DNA of 64,000 bases from Bdellovibrionales bacterium GWA2_49_15 (GCA_001769855.1 MEPP01000011.1:1-64000), one strand, 5' to 3'; numbered from the stretch's first letter, positions 1-8,797 are shown. Made by a program: numbers and translations. The notes: generated from the sequence alone by a model not told the origin.

Positions 1-191
1 CTCTCGCTCATAAAATCAGAAGAGAAGGAATCTAGGCTCTGTTTAAGAGCGTCAAAAGATTTATCAAGAGGTAAAATTAAAACACCATTGCCATGCTTTT
101 GAACAAGTACCTCGTCTCCGCTGAAGCGCATTTCTTTGGGTAGTCTAACGGCCTGGCTCTGACCATTTTTAAAAATTTTAGCTTTCTTCAT
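1..191 (-). CDS. vapB: VapB-type antitoxin, 3' end cut by the window
   Basis: The gene reads leftward off the window, so only the first 63 codons are visible. The N-terminus (MKKAKIFKNGQSQAVRLPKE) matches the AbrB/SpoVT-fold domain of VapB antitoxins almost word for word, with the diagnostic NGxSQAVRLPKE stretch. VapB binds and neutralises the PIN-domain RNase VapC and represses its own operon. The start is the ATG at 191, preceded by a GGTGGGG ribosome-binding site. VapC would be expected immediately downstream, outside the window. An inverted repeat lies 20 bases upstream. The family call is firm; the presence of the toxin is inferred. Confidence 0.85.
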   Translation of the reverse strand, partial: MKKAKIFKNGQSQAVRLPKEMRFSGDEVLVQKHGNGVLILPLDKSFDALKQSLDSFSSDFMSE

Positions 192-211
192 AATCCCCAC
201 CTTGAATGCAG

Positions 212-233
212 GTATATATTCTTTAGTATATAC
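212..233. promoter_or_regulatory. Probable VapB operator (inverted repeat)
   Basis: The repeat GTATATA, an 8-base spacer, then TATATAC is a perfect 7-bp dyad 21 bases upstream of the vapB start. Operators of VapB-family antitoxins are typically short GTATAT/ATATAC palindromes overlapping the promoter, so autoregulatory binding here is a reasonable inference. Confidence 0.5.
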
Positions 234-344
234 TATGTCTATTGACTTTACAACCCAAATTGCTGGCTTTTTGGCATCATTAGGCATGGGCTAAAACACT
301 TGTTCTTGCACAGGTGGTTTTCAGGGAACAAAATAGATAGAGTT

Positions 345-440
345 CTATTCGGGATTTGGAATCAAAGAGAATGTCCCTTTAAACCCACCGACTCCTGGTC
401 GACCATCCTGACCAGAACCATTCATCGGCCCAGGCAGCAT
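345..440 (-). CDS. Very small Gly/Pro-rich ORF, possibly a gene fragment
   Basis: A 31-codon frame starts 5 bases after the ankyrin gene stop. The product (start MLPGPMNGSGQDGRPGVGGF) is Gly/Pro-rich and collagen-like in texture. No good ribosome-binding site is visible other than the end of the upstream gene. It may be the surviving tail of a larger Gly-rich secreted protein or simply chance; I do not assign a function. Bases 192-344 hold only the vapB operator region and nothing else I recognise. Confidence 0.25.
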   Translation of the reverse strand: MLPGPMNGSGQDGRPGVGGFKGTFSLIPNPE

Positions 441-445
441 CCAAG

Positions 446-2128
446 CTAGCGTCCTTTTGAGGCAAGAATTGCTGGGACCTTTCGGCAGACAGGATTCGCC
501 GGGGGATAGAGATATTTTACCATGGTTGGAGCATAATGATGGGCCACAGAGGCCGCAGACAGGAATTGCTTGTTTTCAATTCTTTGATTAGCGCAGGCCT
601 CAATGAGCTGACGAACCATTAATTCATTTTGTCCTCTGATGGCCTTCATCAGGGCCGTTTCACCGGCACTGTCCTGGGCATCTATATTGTTTTCCTTAAT
701 CAGGTAAGCAACCATCAGTTCACGCTTAAACCGGGAGTGGTAGGGAGGAGCGAAGGTTCCCACCACTCGCATCAAAATAGTTTGATTCTTCTGATCCAGA
801 ACATTGAGATCTGCGCCCTTGGCTTTCAAAGATTTTAAAATTCCCAGCTCATAGAATTCGGCGGCCAAGGTGGAAGCTGTACGACTTCCCTTATCCTTGG
901 TTTCAAGGGGAACATTTTTCTGAACCAGATATTTTAAGGTCTCGAAATTACCAAAGCGCGCAGCCAACATCAAGGGGGTATTTCCCTCGCTGTCTTGGGC
1001 CGTGAGATTGCCCCCTTGATCAGCATAATATTTCAGGAGGGTCAGGTATCCTTTCTCGGCCGCGATCATGATCGCTTTTTGGCGGTACTCGGCGCGATCA
1101 GCACGGTTGAGATAGGAATAAAAAATCTTCGATGCCTCCAGCTTGTTGTGGTTTAAGGAAACCAACATTCCCAGCCTGCGATACTCCAGATTCGCCTGTG
1201 GTACAAGTCGCCATAGTGTCCGAAGATCTGACTGCTGCCCGATGATCGCTGGGTGAAGGGCGGTATCATGGCTTGACCTGCCGGTAACATTGACCGTTGC
1301 GCCGCGATTGAGGAGAAGTTGTAGAATGGCAACATTCCCGGAAAAAGCGGCGTGCATTAAGGCCGTCTCTCCGTTTATATTACGGTAATTGGGATCAAGG
1401 CCACGGTTCAGGAGATCCTGAACAATCCAATAATTTCCTCCTTTAACGGCATTGATTAAAAGATTATTGCCATCTCTATCCGCGATACTGCTGACAGCAC
1501 CTTGCGATAGCAAATATTTGTAAACCTGAAATCGGCCACCCTTAGCTGCGTTCAACAAAGCGGTGTCGCCATTTTTGTTTTTAAAGTTGATTATCTCCTT
1601 GAAGTTTGAGAGCAGAATTTTGACATTTCTCAACATGCCTTCGTGAGAGGCATTGAAAAGAGCTGAGTTGCACTTCTGACTGATGGCCCGTGCGCCATTT
1701 TTCACAAGATAGCTGACAATGGCCGAATTTTCGTTTCTGGACGCCGCAGAAAGCGGTGTTTCTCCAAAGTTGTCCTCGGCATTGACGTTGGCCCCCTTTT
1801 CAACCAATAACTTCACCATGGCCAGCTGGCCAAACATTCCCGCGGCGGTAGCCAAAGGGGTGGCACCAAGATTTCCTTTTTGATCCACGACCGCACCACT
1901 GTCCAAGAGCAAGCTGGCGAGCGCAATGTTCCCGTTAAAGACCGCCGTCTCTAAAGGCCAGCGTCCATTTGCCTCTGCATTAACTTCGGCACCTTCGGCA
2001 ATCATCATTTTTACTTTGGCATAATTTGCGCTGGAAATGGCCTGGATAAAGGCCTCATTGTCCGTGGCCCGGACGTCATTCACCGCAAGTATTGATCCTA
2101 AAATCAAGAATATTATTTTCATTTTCAT
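446..2128 (-). CDS. Secreted ankyrin-repeat protein
   Basis: The protein of about 560 residues consists almost entirely of ankyrin repeats. Recurrent units such as GETALMHAAFSGNVAILQLL, GNTPLMLAARFGNFETLKYL and GETPLSAASRNENSAIVSYL follow the TPLxxAxxxGxxxxVxxLL consensus, and I count at least ten. The open frame extends 40 codons further upstream, but those residues do not look like protein N-terminus. From ATG 2128 (or 2122) the sequence gives a signal peptide (MKIIFLILGSILAVNDVRA), so export to the periplasm or surface is likely. Ankyrin proteins bind other proteins; the partner is unknown. The gene is last in a minus-strand run with the small broken ORF at 2136-2325 and the coiled-coil protein at 2335-3282. 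Confidence 0.8.
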   Translation of the reverse strand: MKMKIIFLILGSILAVNDVRATDNEAFIQAISSANYAKVKMMIAEGAEVNAEANGRWPLETAVFNGNIALASLLLDSGAVVDQKGNLGATPLATAAGMFGQLAMVKLLVEKGANVNAEDNFGETPLSAASRNENSAIVSYLVKNGARAISQKCNSALFNASHEGMLRNVKILLSNFKEIINFKNKNGDTALLNAAKGGRFQVYKYLLSQGAVSSIADRDGNNLLINAVKGGNYWIVQDLLNRGLDPNYRNINGETALMHAAFSGNVAILQLLLNRGATVNVTGRSSHDTALHPAIIGQQSDLRTLWRLVPQANLEYRRLGMLVSLNHNKLEASKIFYSYLNRADRAEYRQKAIMIAAEKGYLTLLKYYADQGGNLTAQDSEGNTPLMLAARFGNFETLKYLVQKNVPLETKDKGSRTASTLAAEFYELGILKSLKAKGADLNVLDQKNQTILMRVVGTFAPPYHSRFKRELMVAYLIKENNIDAQDSAGETALMKAIRGQNELMVRQLIEACANQRIENKQFLSAASVAHHYAPTMVKYLYPPANPVCRKVPAILASKGR

Positions 2129-2135
2129 ATCCAAC

Positions 2136-2325
2136 TCAGTTATATAAATCCGAAGGTAGCTCGTCATCCAACAGACGCTCATAGATCTTCTGCACCGTTG
2201 CTGCGACATCGCGGGCGCTGTGCGCTCAAAAAATCGTAAACACCGCATGCCTGCAAAGACCGGGTAATGTTCTCACCCGCCATCATGATTAGCGGTATTC
2301 GAGTTAGTAATCTCATCTTTGACAT
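2136..2325 (-). pseudogene. Possible short frameshifted gene
   Basis: A strong ribosome-binding site (AAGGAGT) precedes ATG 2325, only 10 bases after the stop of the upstream gene. The initial frame encodes 48 residues (MSKMRLLTRIPLIMMAGE...) and stops at 2179. A second frame over the 3' half reads ARDVAATVQKIYERLLDDEL and stops at 2136, which looks far more protein-like than the continuation of the first frame. Joining the two frames near position 2220 would give a protein of about 63 residues. I read it as a frameshifted or mis-sequenced small gene; the function is unknown. Confidence 0.35.
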
Positions 2326-2334
2326 AAATACTCC

Positions 2335-3282
2335 TTATCCAGGAAAGACCATTCCGAATTGGAACATTATTTCATTCGCGGTGCCCGTCCCTTGCGTTCT
2401 GTTTTTGATAAGGTCACGTATCCAGGAGGTTGCAAAACGAATTCCCAATCCTGAATCCATGCCAATAAAGTATTTGCTCTTAATATGCAGCTGAATTTTA
2501 GGCCCCAGAACGGCCATTGATCCTCTACTTATATTTTTTTGACGATCGCCAATCTGATAGCTGATGGCCGGTCCCAGTTTGAGCAGGATGTCCCTGGTGA
2601 GAGGAATTTCTTCCAGGTAGGCCACCTGAGCAATGTAGGCAGTGCCCGGCAAACTCTTGCCTTCCTGATAGGTAATGTGAACTCCATTTTTCACAAGCGT
2701 GGTTCGACTCGTCGCCAGCTCCTTGACGCCCACATTATTAAACTTGAAAACTTTTACGATTTCCTTCCCGTTGAGGAGCACCACATATGCCGACTGATTC
2801 AGGTAATGAAGTGTCGACTCCCTTATCTCCAGCAATTTTTTCTCACCCGCCAGCTTAACCGACGATTGCCATTTCATCTTTTCCACAATTTCTCTTGTGG
2901 ATTTCAGAATCTGTATTGCCTTAGCACTCAAGGGCATATCCGCTTTTTGCGCACACCTGTTGGCAGCGAGAGTTTGCGTGCGCTGATTTTCCTGCTCCCA
3001 CTCCAGTATCTTCCCCTTGTAGTGGACAATTTCCGACTCCAACTGGGCGATTTCAATTTTCTTCTGGTCGATAAAATTCACCAATTGCGGATGAGGATTG
3101 TTCATCAGCATGGCAATTTTGAGCGAAACAAGTTCCCACTTTAGGTCCTGCTCCAAAGTGAGCACTTGCTTTTTTGCCTCAATGTATTGAGCGCGGGAGA
3201 AAGCAGGTGCCGCCAAGGCGGAGCCACTCGCAAGCATCATTGCAAAAAAAAGACTTACCATCCAATTTACCCCTAACTTCAC
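2335..3282 (-). CDS. Secreted coiled-coil protein of unknown function
   Basis: The product has 315 residues. The N-terminus is a clear signal peptide ending in SGSALA, followed by a mature start APAFSRAQY. Residues of about 30-150 are rich in Glu/Lys/Gln with heptad-like spacing (KKQVLTLEQDLKWELVSLK, KKIEIAQLESEIVHYKGKIL) and probably form a coiled coil. The C-terminal half has alternating hydrophobic segments that could form beta strands (GPAISYQIGDRQKNISRGSM, KIQLHIKSKYFIGMDSGLGI), compatible with a periplasmic or outer-membrane-associated domain. It is the first gene of the minus-strand run that includes the ankyrin protein. I recognise no family. Confidence 0.75.
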   Translation of the reverse strand: MKLGVNWMVSLFFAMMLASGSALAAPAFSRAQYIEAKKQVLTLEQDLKWELVSLKIAMLMNNPHPQLVNFIDQKKIEIAQLESEIVHYKGKILEWEQENQRTQTLAANRCAQKADMPLSAKAIQILKSTREIVEKMKWQSSVKLAGEKKLLEIRESTLHYLNQSAYVVLLNGKEIVKVFKFNNVGVKELATSRTTLVKNGVHITYQEGKSLPGTAYIAQVAYLEEIPLTRDILLKLGPAISYQIGDRQKNISRGSMAVLGPKIQLHIKSKYFIGMDSGLGIRFATSWIRDLIKNRTQGTGTANEIMFQFGMVFPG

Positions 3283-3446
3283 GACCCCCTCCCAGCATTA
3301 ACTGGATTATGGCGCATGTCGCCACATAAGCCAATCGACACCTCTGGACAGTATGATTTAACTACATGAATTTATAACATTTTGCCCTATTCACCGGAGT
3401 TGCTTTTGCGCATAAAATAAAGCTTCTGACGAATGACGAGGAATGA

Positions 3447-4844
3447 GTGGATAGACAGCTTGATTATGACAATCTCCAAACAGAAGAGGATTTTCAAAAG
3501 GTCTATAAATTCTTGCTGACTAAACGCCAGAAACTTACCCCTCAAGAGCTGGTTCTCTTTAACTTTGTGATCTTCGAGCTGTGCCTTTGGGACGAAGTCA
3601 AGGCCAGCATGTCTGAGCTTGCCATCCTTGACCAGAAGGGCGTGCTTATGGGCCTTGACCGTGCCAAGTATTTATTCATTCTTGCCACCACCGAACGTTT
3701 TCAGGGCCATATGACAAAGGCGCTGGCCATTGCCAAAGAAGCTGAGACATTAAGTTTAAACGAGAATGGCAATCGCATAAAATATCAGTTGGGCGGATTT
3801 ATCGCTCTGTGCTTGATGGAAACGGGAAAAATTTTTCTGGCCATTGATCGCCTGCATGAGGTTTTGGCCATTCCGGCGCTCAAGGCCTATGACAAAGGAA
3901 TGCTCCTGGCCTATGAGACGACCTTTCTTTCGCATTTGGGACAAAATCAAGCAATAGCTCGCTCGCTGGAACAAATAATTGAAAATGAACGTGATGTTTT
4001 TGAGCTCTATCTTGAGATGGTTGATGGTAATCTCACTCTCACACGCAAGTGGATTAAGCTCGGCTGGCCCCCCGAACTTACCCGCTATATGGGCGTTAAG
4101 TTTCTCACGTTGCTCATGCAATCCGTGATTGTCCTGGGAAACGAGCAAGACCTGATGGATGTGAAACGAAGCTGGATTCCCGAATATCTGGAGCGCCTTA
4201 AAAAGAGCAACCCACAAGTGGAGTACATTGAAAAATTTCAGGCCATCCTAGGACTCATTGCCTATGAAGACCTGCGTGAAAATATTGAACATGAGTCTTG
4301 GAAAATTAATATTGATAATTGTTTCACGGATACTCTCGTCGCCGTCAAGCGAGGTCAGCGGCCCTTGGCGCTTGAGATTATAGAAAACAAAATTAGACCA
4401 ATTTGTCGCAAAAATCACCTCATGAGTTCGCTATACCCCATTTACCAAAATGGCATGTGGCTCCCGGAATCCGGCTGGTCACACGCCTACAATCATTTCA
4501 TTGGACAGCTTGAAGAACGACATCGGGAGCCAAGGCTCTTGGTGTATTACGACAAAATAGTCTATGAAAGCGGCGAGGCACCGGTCGAGATGGATTTCAG
4601 GCGCTCGCCGGGCTCCTTAAAATTGTTGCAAGTTCTTGCCGGCCATGCCGGAAACTCCTTTAGTAAGCAGGAACTTCATGAGCAACTCTCAGACAGTGAA
4701 TATCATCCCTTTATGCATGATCCGCGCCTTTTAAAAGCACTCAAGCGACTTGAGAAAAAAATTGTCGATAAAGGTATTCCTTCTCCCTGGTATCTACCGC
4801 GCGACAATCGAATTGTTCTCTCCCTCAAGATTGAAGTCAGGTAG
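3447..4844 (+). CDS. TPR-like protein with C-terminal winged-helix domain
   Basis: The 465-residue protein starts at GTG 3447 with GAGGAA upstream. Residues of about 1-270 are all-helical with TPR-like helix pairs (for example AIAKEAETLSLNENGNR followed by FIALCLMETGKIFLAIDRL). The C-terminal 100 residues resemble an OmpR/SARP-type winged helix: a short strand (RLLVYYDKIVYES), then helices (SLKLLQVLAGHAGNSFSKQE, HDPRLLKALKRLEKKIVDK) and a terminal hairpin (YLPRDNRIVLSLK). No signal peptide or receiver domain is present, so a cytoplasmic DNA-binding regulator sensing protein or peptide through the TPR part is a plausible inference. It is divergent from the secreted-protein gene at 2335-3282. 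Confidence 0.7.
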   Translation: MDRQLDYDNLQTEEDFQKVYKFLLTKRQKLTPQELVLFNFVIFELCLWDEVKASMSELAILDQKGVLMGLDRAKYLFILATTERFQGHMTKALAIAKEAETLSLNENGNRIKYQLGGFIALCLMETGKIFLAIDRLHEVLAIPALKAYDKGMLLAYETTFLSHLGQNQAIARSLEQIIENERDVFELYLEMVDGNLTLTRKWIKLGWPPELTRYMGVKFLTLLMQSVIVLGNEQDLMDVKRSWIPEYLERLKKSNPQVEYIEKFQAILGLIAYEDLRENIEHESWKINIDNCFTDTLVAVKRGQRPLALEIIENKIRPICRKNHLMSSLYPIYQNGMWLPESGWSHAYNHFIGQLEERHREPRLLVYYDKIVYESGEAPVEMDFRRSPGSLKLLQVLAGHAGNSFSKQELHEQLSDSEYHPFMHDPRLLKALKRLEKKIVDKGIPSPWYLPRDNRIVLSLKIEVR

Positions 4845-4911
4845 GCAGGTCTTGTGTTTTAATTAAATCACCATCCGTTTCTTGACCCTTTTTTGGGGAA
4901 CCTAAACTGCA

Positions 4912-5682
4912 CTAGCGCCCAACGGCTCCACTCGATCGGGTGCGGATACATCCACCATTGGCACCAAACTCGAGACAATTGGCCTTGAGTATTTCAAAGT
5001 CACTCATCCTGCTGGGGGTGGAGAGGGGAGCAGGAGTTGCTGCTCCTCTGACTTTTGAGTTTTTACAAAGACCATCAGATTCTGCAATCTCACACGTGTC
5101 AGCCGCTGGAGGTGGAGTCGCCGGGGTTGCAGCATTCTGACATTGAGACCAGGCCCCATACATTTTTTTCAATGCATCCATGGAAATTTCACAACATTCT
5201 ACCATATTTCCGAAGTTCATCGTTTTTCGTGAAGTTTCGCGTGCGATAGCTTGGGAAGCAGGACATTCATCGCCCGCGAGCGCATCCACGGCATGTGAGA
5301 TAAATTGTTTGGGATCTTCATCGGCGCGAATCCCCATATCCATGTCTTCACTATACATCTTTCTAAATTGCTCGACTGTTTGCATGGTGGTGCATGCCTG
5401 CGATAATCGCTGTATTTTAGCCTTCTCCGCTTCCATACTGCTACTGATGGCGGCACAGTCTGATTTGTTAACATAACTCATTCTCGGATTCGGCTGTGCT
5501 CCTGGTTTGGTTGCGGCCTTCATTCGCTCCGAGTCTTTTAGCGCAATGAGATGTTTAAATTTAAAAAAAACCATGGCCCTCACGCCAGACTGACATGCCT
5601 CACGATCCTGACTGGTTATGTTCGCCGCATAGGCGAGGTTGGTGATCAGTGAGCAGATGAATAACTTTAATATTAAATTCAT
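4912..5682 (-). CDS. Secreted protein of unknown function
   Basis: The product has 256 residues with a signal peptide (MNLILKLFICSLITNLAYA, cleavage before ANITS). The mature part is mostly helical and contains about ten Cys residues, including a CC pair (NMVECCEISMDALKKMYGAW), suggesting periplasmic disulfides. A Pro/Ala-rich linker (ATPATPPPAADTC) and a low-complexity C-terminus follow. It converges on the TPR/winged-helix gene, with no clear terminator between them. I recognise no family. Confidence 0.7.
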   Translation of the reverse strand: MNLILKLFICSLITNLAYAANITSQDREACQSGVRAMVFFKFKHLIALKDSERMKAATKPGAQPNPRMSYVNKSDCAAISSSMEAEKAKIQRLSQACTTMQTVEQFRKMYSEDMDMGIRADEDPKQFISHAVDALAGDECPASQAIARETSRKTMNFGNMVECCEISMDALKKMYGAWSQCQNAATPATPPPAADTCEIAESDGLCKNSKVRGAATPAPLSTPSRMSDFEILKANCLEFGANGGCIRTRSSGAVGR

Positions 5683-6085
5683 TGAGTAGACCGTGTTCCA
5701 AAAGTAAAAATTGATGTGCCTTTTTTGGTCATTGCTTATTTATTTTAGACTATGAGTTAGTTCCGTGCAAAGATTTTTGTGGCGCAGAGTGTCGCCCCTC
5801 AGCCGAAGGGCTGCCGGCGGCTTTGTTGGTAGAAAATATATGCCTAGTTCTTACCTTCGATGAATTAATAAACTGTATGGGAGCGGCGATGTAGATGTGT
5901 TCGTTGATCTTTTGTTGCATTGAAGATTGAACTTTTTGACACTATCAAAGCATTTGAGCATCCTCAAATGTAAGACTTTCCCCTTTTTGATGTAAGAATT
6001 TGGTCTCGCCATATTCTTTTTGAAAGCGTGCTGGCCAAGGCCAAGGTTGCCCCCTACATTCCTGGAAAAAAATCCTGGGGGATTT
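5683..6085. other. 400-base stretch without a convincing gene
   Basis: This gap separates two divergent secreted-protein genes and must contain both promoters. On the minus strand a frame of about 60 codons (MQQKINEHIYIAAPIQFINS..., roughly 5750-5930) is open but lacks a ribosome-binding site, and two stops interrupt its upstream extension. It may be a decayed coding fragment. The last 66 bases form an open extension of the next gene that is probably untranslated. Confidence 0.3.
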
Positions 6086-7099
6086 ATGTTTAAATTGTTC
6101 TTTTTAACTGTTCTTTATATGAACGTGGCCATCGGCATTGCGCAGGCATCGCAAAAAACTATTGAGTACACTGGCCAAAACGAAGACATTGCAGAGCTTT
6201 TTTCAACCCAAACCCATACTGAATATACCTATGAGGATGTCATCACGACTTGTTCTCGCCAAGTACAAGATGGATACGAAACAATTTGCCATAAGGATCT
6301 TATCGAAAAACGACGCATCTGCCAAAGGATTAATGGTCGCACGATCTGTACTGATGATGGAACTGGCAATACCGATTATGGGGACCATGACGACGACGAC
6401 ACTACAACCTGCGATGATCGCCCCACTTATAGAACCGAATATTACTCTTGCATGGAAGTTATTTCCCATCCCTATGAAGTTTTCGATTTTAAGACGGAAG
6501 GCAAAGTAACGGTGGAATTTTACCCATGGCCTTCAGATTTAACTCCACCCAAGGCCAATGTTACAGTCGACTTAAATAGCGCAGGGACTTTGAGTGCCTA
6601 TGCGGAAGCTGGGCCATCTCCTGTCTTCATCTACGGTCGGTGGAGAGAGGAAGTTCGAGCAGGTTCCAGTACTGCCAGAAATGTTTCGGCCACTCTGGAC
6701 GTGGCCTTTCAAAATGCCACAAAAGTTTTGGTCCCTCTTCAATCGAATATAAGTGACATCGTCTTGAATCATGAAGAGCTTAGCTTTGTGGTGGCAGTCG
6801 GCAGTAACGTCAGTGATTATGAGTTGGAGCTTAAGGCAAAAAAAGTTCGCTGGTTTATTCTGAAAGATAAGGAAATCTTAAAAACCACACTGCATGCGTC
6901 ACAGTTTAGAATTTCAGAAGAAGGCGATCGATGGAGAATTCATGTTTCCCTTCTCTCCCTCGCCAAATTTGAAATCAATGCTAAATATCGTTTCGAATTT
7001 GCTTTGAAGCTCGCTGACGACATCAAAGACCGTCTACTTAACAAGCAGCAGTTTCCAATTACAAAGACCGAAGGCAAATTTATGGGACGGTTTCAGTAA
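6086..7099 (+). CDS. Secreted protein with N-terminal Cys-rich, Asp-rich loop
   Basis: The start is chosen at ATG 6086 because it follows GGGGGA and begins a signal peptide (MFKLFFLTVLYMNVAIGIAQA); the frame is open 22 codons further upstream. The 337-residue product has a Cys-rich segment around residues 45-120 (CSRQVQDGYETICHK, CQRINGRTIC, then a DDDD run, and CDDRP...YSC). This pattern resembles a disulfide-stabilised, perhaps metal-binding loop. The C-terminal 200 residues alternate hydrophobic strands typical of a beta-sandwich. It has no close operon partner. The function is unknown. Confidence 0.75.
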   Translation: MFKLFFLTVLYMNVAIGIAQASQKTIEYTGQNEDIAELFSTQTHTEYTYEDVITTCSRQVQDGYETICHKDLIEKRRICQRINGRTICTDDGTGNTDYGDHDDDDTTTCDDRPTYRTEYYSCMEVISHPYEVFDFKTEGKVTVEFYPWPSDLTPPKANVTVDLNSAGTLSAYAEAGPSPVFIYGRWREEVRAGSSTARNVSATLDVAFQNATKVLVPLQSNISDIVLNHEELSFVVAVGSNVSDYELELKAKKVRWFILKDKEILKTTLHASQFRISEEGDRWRIHVSLLSLAKFEINAKYRFEFALKLADDIKDRLLNKQQFPITKTEGKFMGRFQ

Positions 7100-7161
7100 G
7101 ATAAACCACTCAGTATACCAGATCTTCATAGAAGTTTAATTCCCACGGAGAGAGATAGCCG

Positions 7162-7905
7162 TCACGTTGAGCAGGAGATATTTAAGCGAACGCTCTTTAA
7201 TTGGCCGGCCTTCAAGAAAAGGATATTGTTTTCAAGATGCACATGTTTGTGCAGATCATCCTCAAACTCTTTGAGCTTCTGATAGGTGACCACGAAAGTG
7301 TTACAGACGTCATCTGGTATAGCATACTCTTGGGCCAGGTGACGAATGGCATGAGTCGCATCGCCAATTGCTTCGTGTTCGTGACCGAGTTGTTTAAGGG
7401 AGTTTTTGAGTATCTCTATGTCTTTCGAATCAGGTGCTGAGCCTGACTTTTTGGCGGCATAAACACGTTTGATGGCAGGAAAGAAAACTTCTTCCTCCTC
7501 TCGAAGATGGGCCGCCATCTCTGTTGCAATTTTGTCAAAGAGAGCGGAAATCTTAACCACTTCAGGATGGTGAGTGCCATGGACAGAGGCGATTTTGTGA
7601 GCATAGGCGGCAATTTGCTCGGTATTTTCCTTGAGATAAGAGTGATGGGTATTGATGATGTAGTCGGCAAGGAAGGGCAACTCCCACGCGCCATAATTCT
7701 GACTTCGATCTATCGGTGCCGTTTTGACTAGAGCAAGTTCTCTTGTTATCAAGTCGAGATCGATGCCATTGGTTTTACAGGCCACCGCAATCGCAATATT
7801 TCCGCCACAGCAAAAATCAATCTTGTGTTTATCAAAGACCGCAGCGGTACGGTAATCATCGGCGACAATCTCGCCGATAGTCAGTTCTGCTAGTGATTTT
7901 TTCAT
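7162..7905 (-). CDS. RIC-type iron-sulfur cluster repair protein (ScdA/YtfE family)
   Basis: RIC proteins are di-iron hemerythrin-like proteins that help restore iron-sulfur clusters damaged by nitric oxide or oxidants. The N-terminal ScdA_N domain is evident: TIGEIVADDYRTAAVFDKHK, then DFCCGGN with the conserved CCGG. The hemerythrin-like region supplies the expected His/Glu ligands (HHSYL, HGTHHPEV, HLREEEEVFFPAIK, LGHEHEAIG, HVHLENNILF). The start at 7905 is set by AGGAG seven bases upstream; the open frame extends 13 codons further. The gene follows the ygbA-like gene on the same strand with a 26-base gap, and an Rrf2 regulator is divergent, so NO-responsive co-regulation is likely. Confidence 0.92.
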   Translation of the reverse strand: MKKSLAELTIGEIVADDYRTAAVFDKHKIDFCCGGNIAIAVACKTNGIDLDLITRELALVKTAPIDRSQNYGAWELPFLADYIINTHHSYLKENTEQIAAYAHKIASVHGTHHPEVVKISALFDKIATEMAAHLREEEEVFFPAIKRVYAAKKSGSAPDSKDIEILKNSLKQLGHEHEAIGDATHAIRHLAQEYAIPDDVCNTFVVTYQKLKEFEDDLHKHVHLENNILFLKAGQLKSVRLNISCST

Positions 7906-7931
7906 TAAGTTCTCCTCTTTAATAGGTGCTC

Positions 7932-8240
7932 TCACCGATCCCAAAAATGGAAGATCGAGAGTATCGGATGCCGCAAGAGCATTTTATACCCCGAATACCT
8001 CATAATTATCTTTGTCAGCTCTCTTTCTTTCTGTGCATAACAATGAATTGGGCACTTTGAGCATGCCTCTTTTTCCTCACCAAAGGGGCATCTCTTTAGT
8101 CGTGCCTCAGCATACTCTGAAAATGTTTTGCACGAATCACATAACAAGGTGGTGGTCTTGTGATTCCCCTTACAATAAATTCGTATCATTGCGTTTAAGG
8201 TTTTAATCTCTCTTTTATATCGACCAGATTGTACATCCAT
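7932..8240 (-). CDS. YgbA-like protein (nitrous oxide-stimulated promoter family)
   Basis: The 102-residue product keeps the conserved Cys pattern of the YgbA family: YCKGNH, CDSCKTF, RCPFGEEKEACSKCPIHCY. The C-terminal tail (MRYSGYKMLLRHPILSIFHF) is also typical. Members are found in NO-regulated regulons (NsrR in enterobacteria), and the Cys motif suggests a metal or iron-sulfur site, though the biochemical role is not settled. It sits between the RIC gene and a divergent Rrf2 regulator. The start has Met-Asp-Val with family-like alignment. Confidence 0.85.
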   Translation of the reverse strand: MDVQSGRYKREIKTLNAMIRIYCKGNHKTTTLLCDSCKTFSEYAEARLKRCPFGEEKEACSKCPIHCYAQKERELTKIIMRYSGYKMLLRHPILSIFHFWDR

Positions 8241-8266
8241 TTTCGATCCGTTTACGCCATTACATT

Positions 8267-8274
8267 TGCATCTT
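8267..8274 (-). promoter_or_regulatory. NsrR-like half-site candidate
   Basis: The sequence AAGATGCA on the minus strand matches the half-site of enterobacterial NsrR boxes and lies in the divergent promoter region between the ygbA-like gene and the Rrf2 gene. The second half is not well conserved, so this is a weak candidate. Confidence 0.3.
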
Positions 8275-8362
8275 AGCTTAATTAGGGAATAAAAGAAATA
8301 AATATCTTTATATATTGATATGCCAAGTGTTCTGCTGTAGTATGAAGGTGTTGGAGGTTAGA

Positions 8363-8797
8363 ATGTTGGCCTTTAGTAAAGCAATGCGAAACGCCGTTAT
8401 GGTGATGAGTCATTTAACGGAGGCGTATTATGATAGTGAAATGCAGCCAATATCATCTTCTGATATCGCAGCAACAAAAGAGATATCCCGGCCTTTGGCG
8501 GCAAAAACGTTAACAGTACTTGCCCAATTTGATTTGGTTGTTGGTTCGACAGGCCCAGGCGGGGGCTATCGATTGTCACGGCCACCTGAGCAGATATCAC
8601 TTTACGAAGTCATGACCATCTTCAGAAACGATAAGAAATCGCCAGTCTGTCCGTTCGGTTCACTTAAGCGCAATCACACTGATCCATGTCCACTACAAAA
8701 AAGGATAGACCCTATCTTTTCTGAAATATATGCAATCTTAAAAAAAACTAATTTATCCATCTACAAAGGCCATAACAAAATCGCTAAGAAAAAATGA
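8363..8797 (+). CDS. Rrf2-family transcriptional regulator, NsrR-like role
   Basis: The 144-residue protein has the Rrf2 winged helix: AVMVMSHLTEAYYD at the start, a recognition region (SSSDIAATKEISRPLAAKTL), then the wing STGPGGGYRLSRPPEQISLY. Only two Cys follow (VCPFG and PCPLQ), fewer than the three ligands usual for NsrR/IscR, so cluster binding, if any, needs another ligand. The start is ATG 8363, behind GGAGG; 16 upstream codons are in frame but unlikely. Divergent genes for RIC and a YgbA-like protein suggest that it controls the nitrosative-stress response. Confidence 0.85.
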   Translation: MLAFSKAMRNAVMVMSHLTEAYYDSEMQPISSSDIAATKEISRPLAAKTLTVLAQFDLVVGSTGPGGGYRLSRPPEQISLYEVMTIFRNDKKSPVCPFGSLKRNHTDPCPLQKRIDPIFSEIYAILKKTNLSIYKGHNKIAKKK

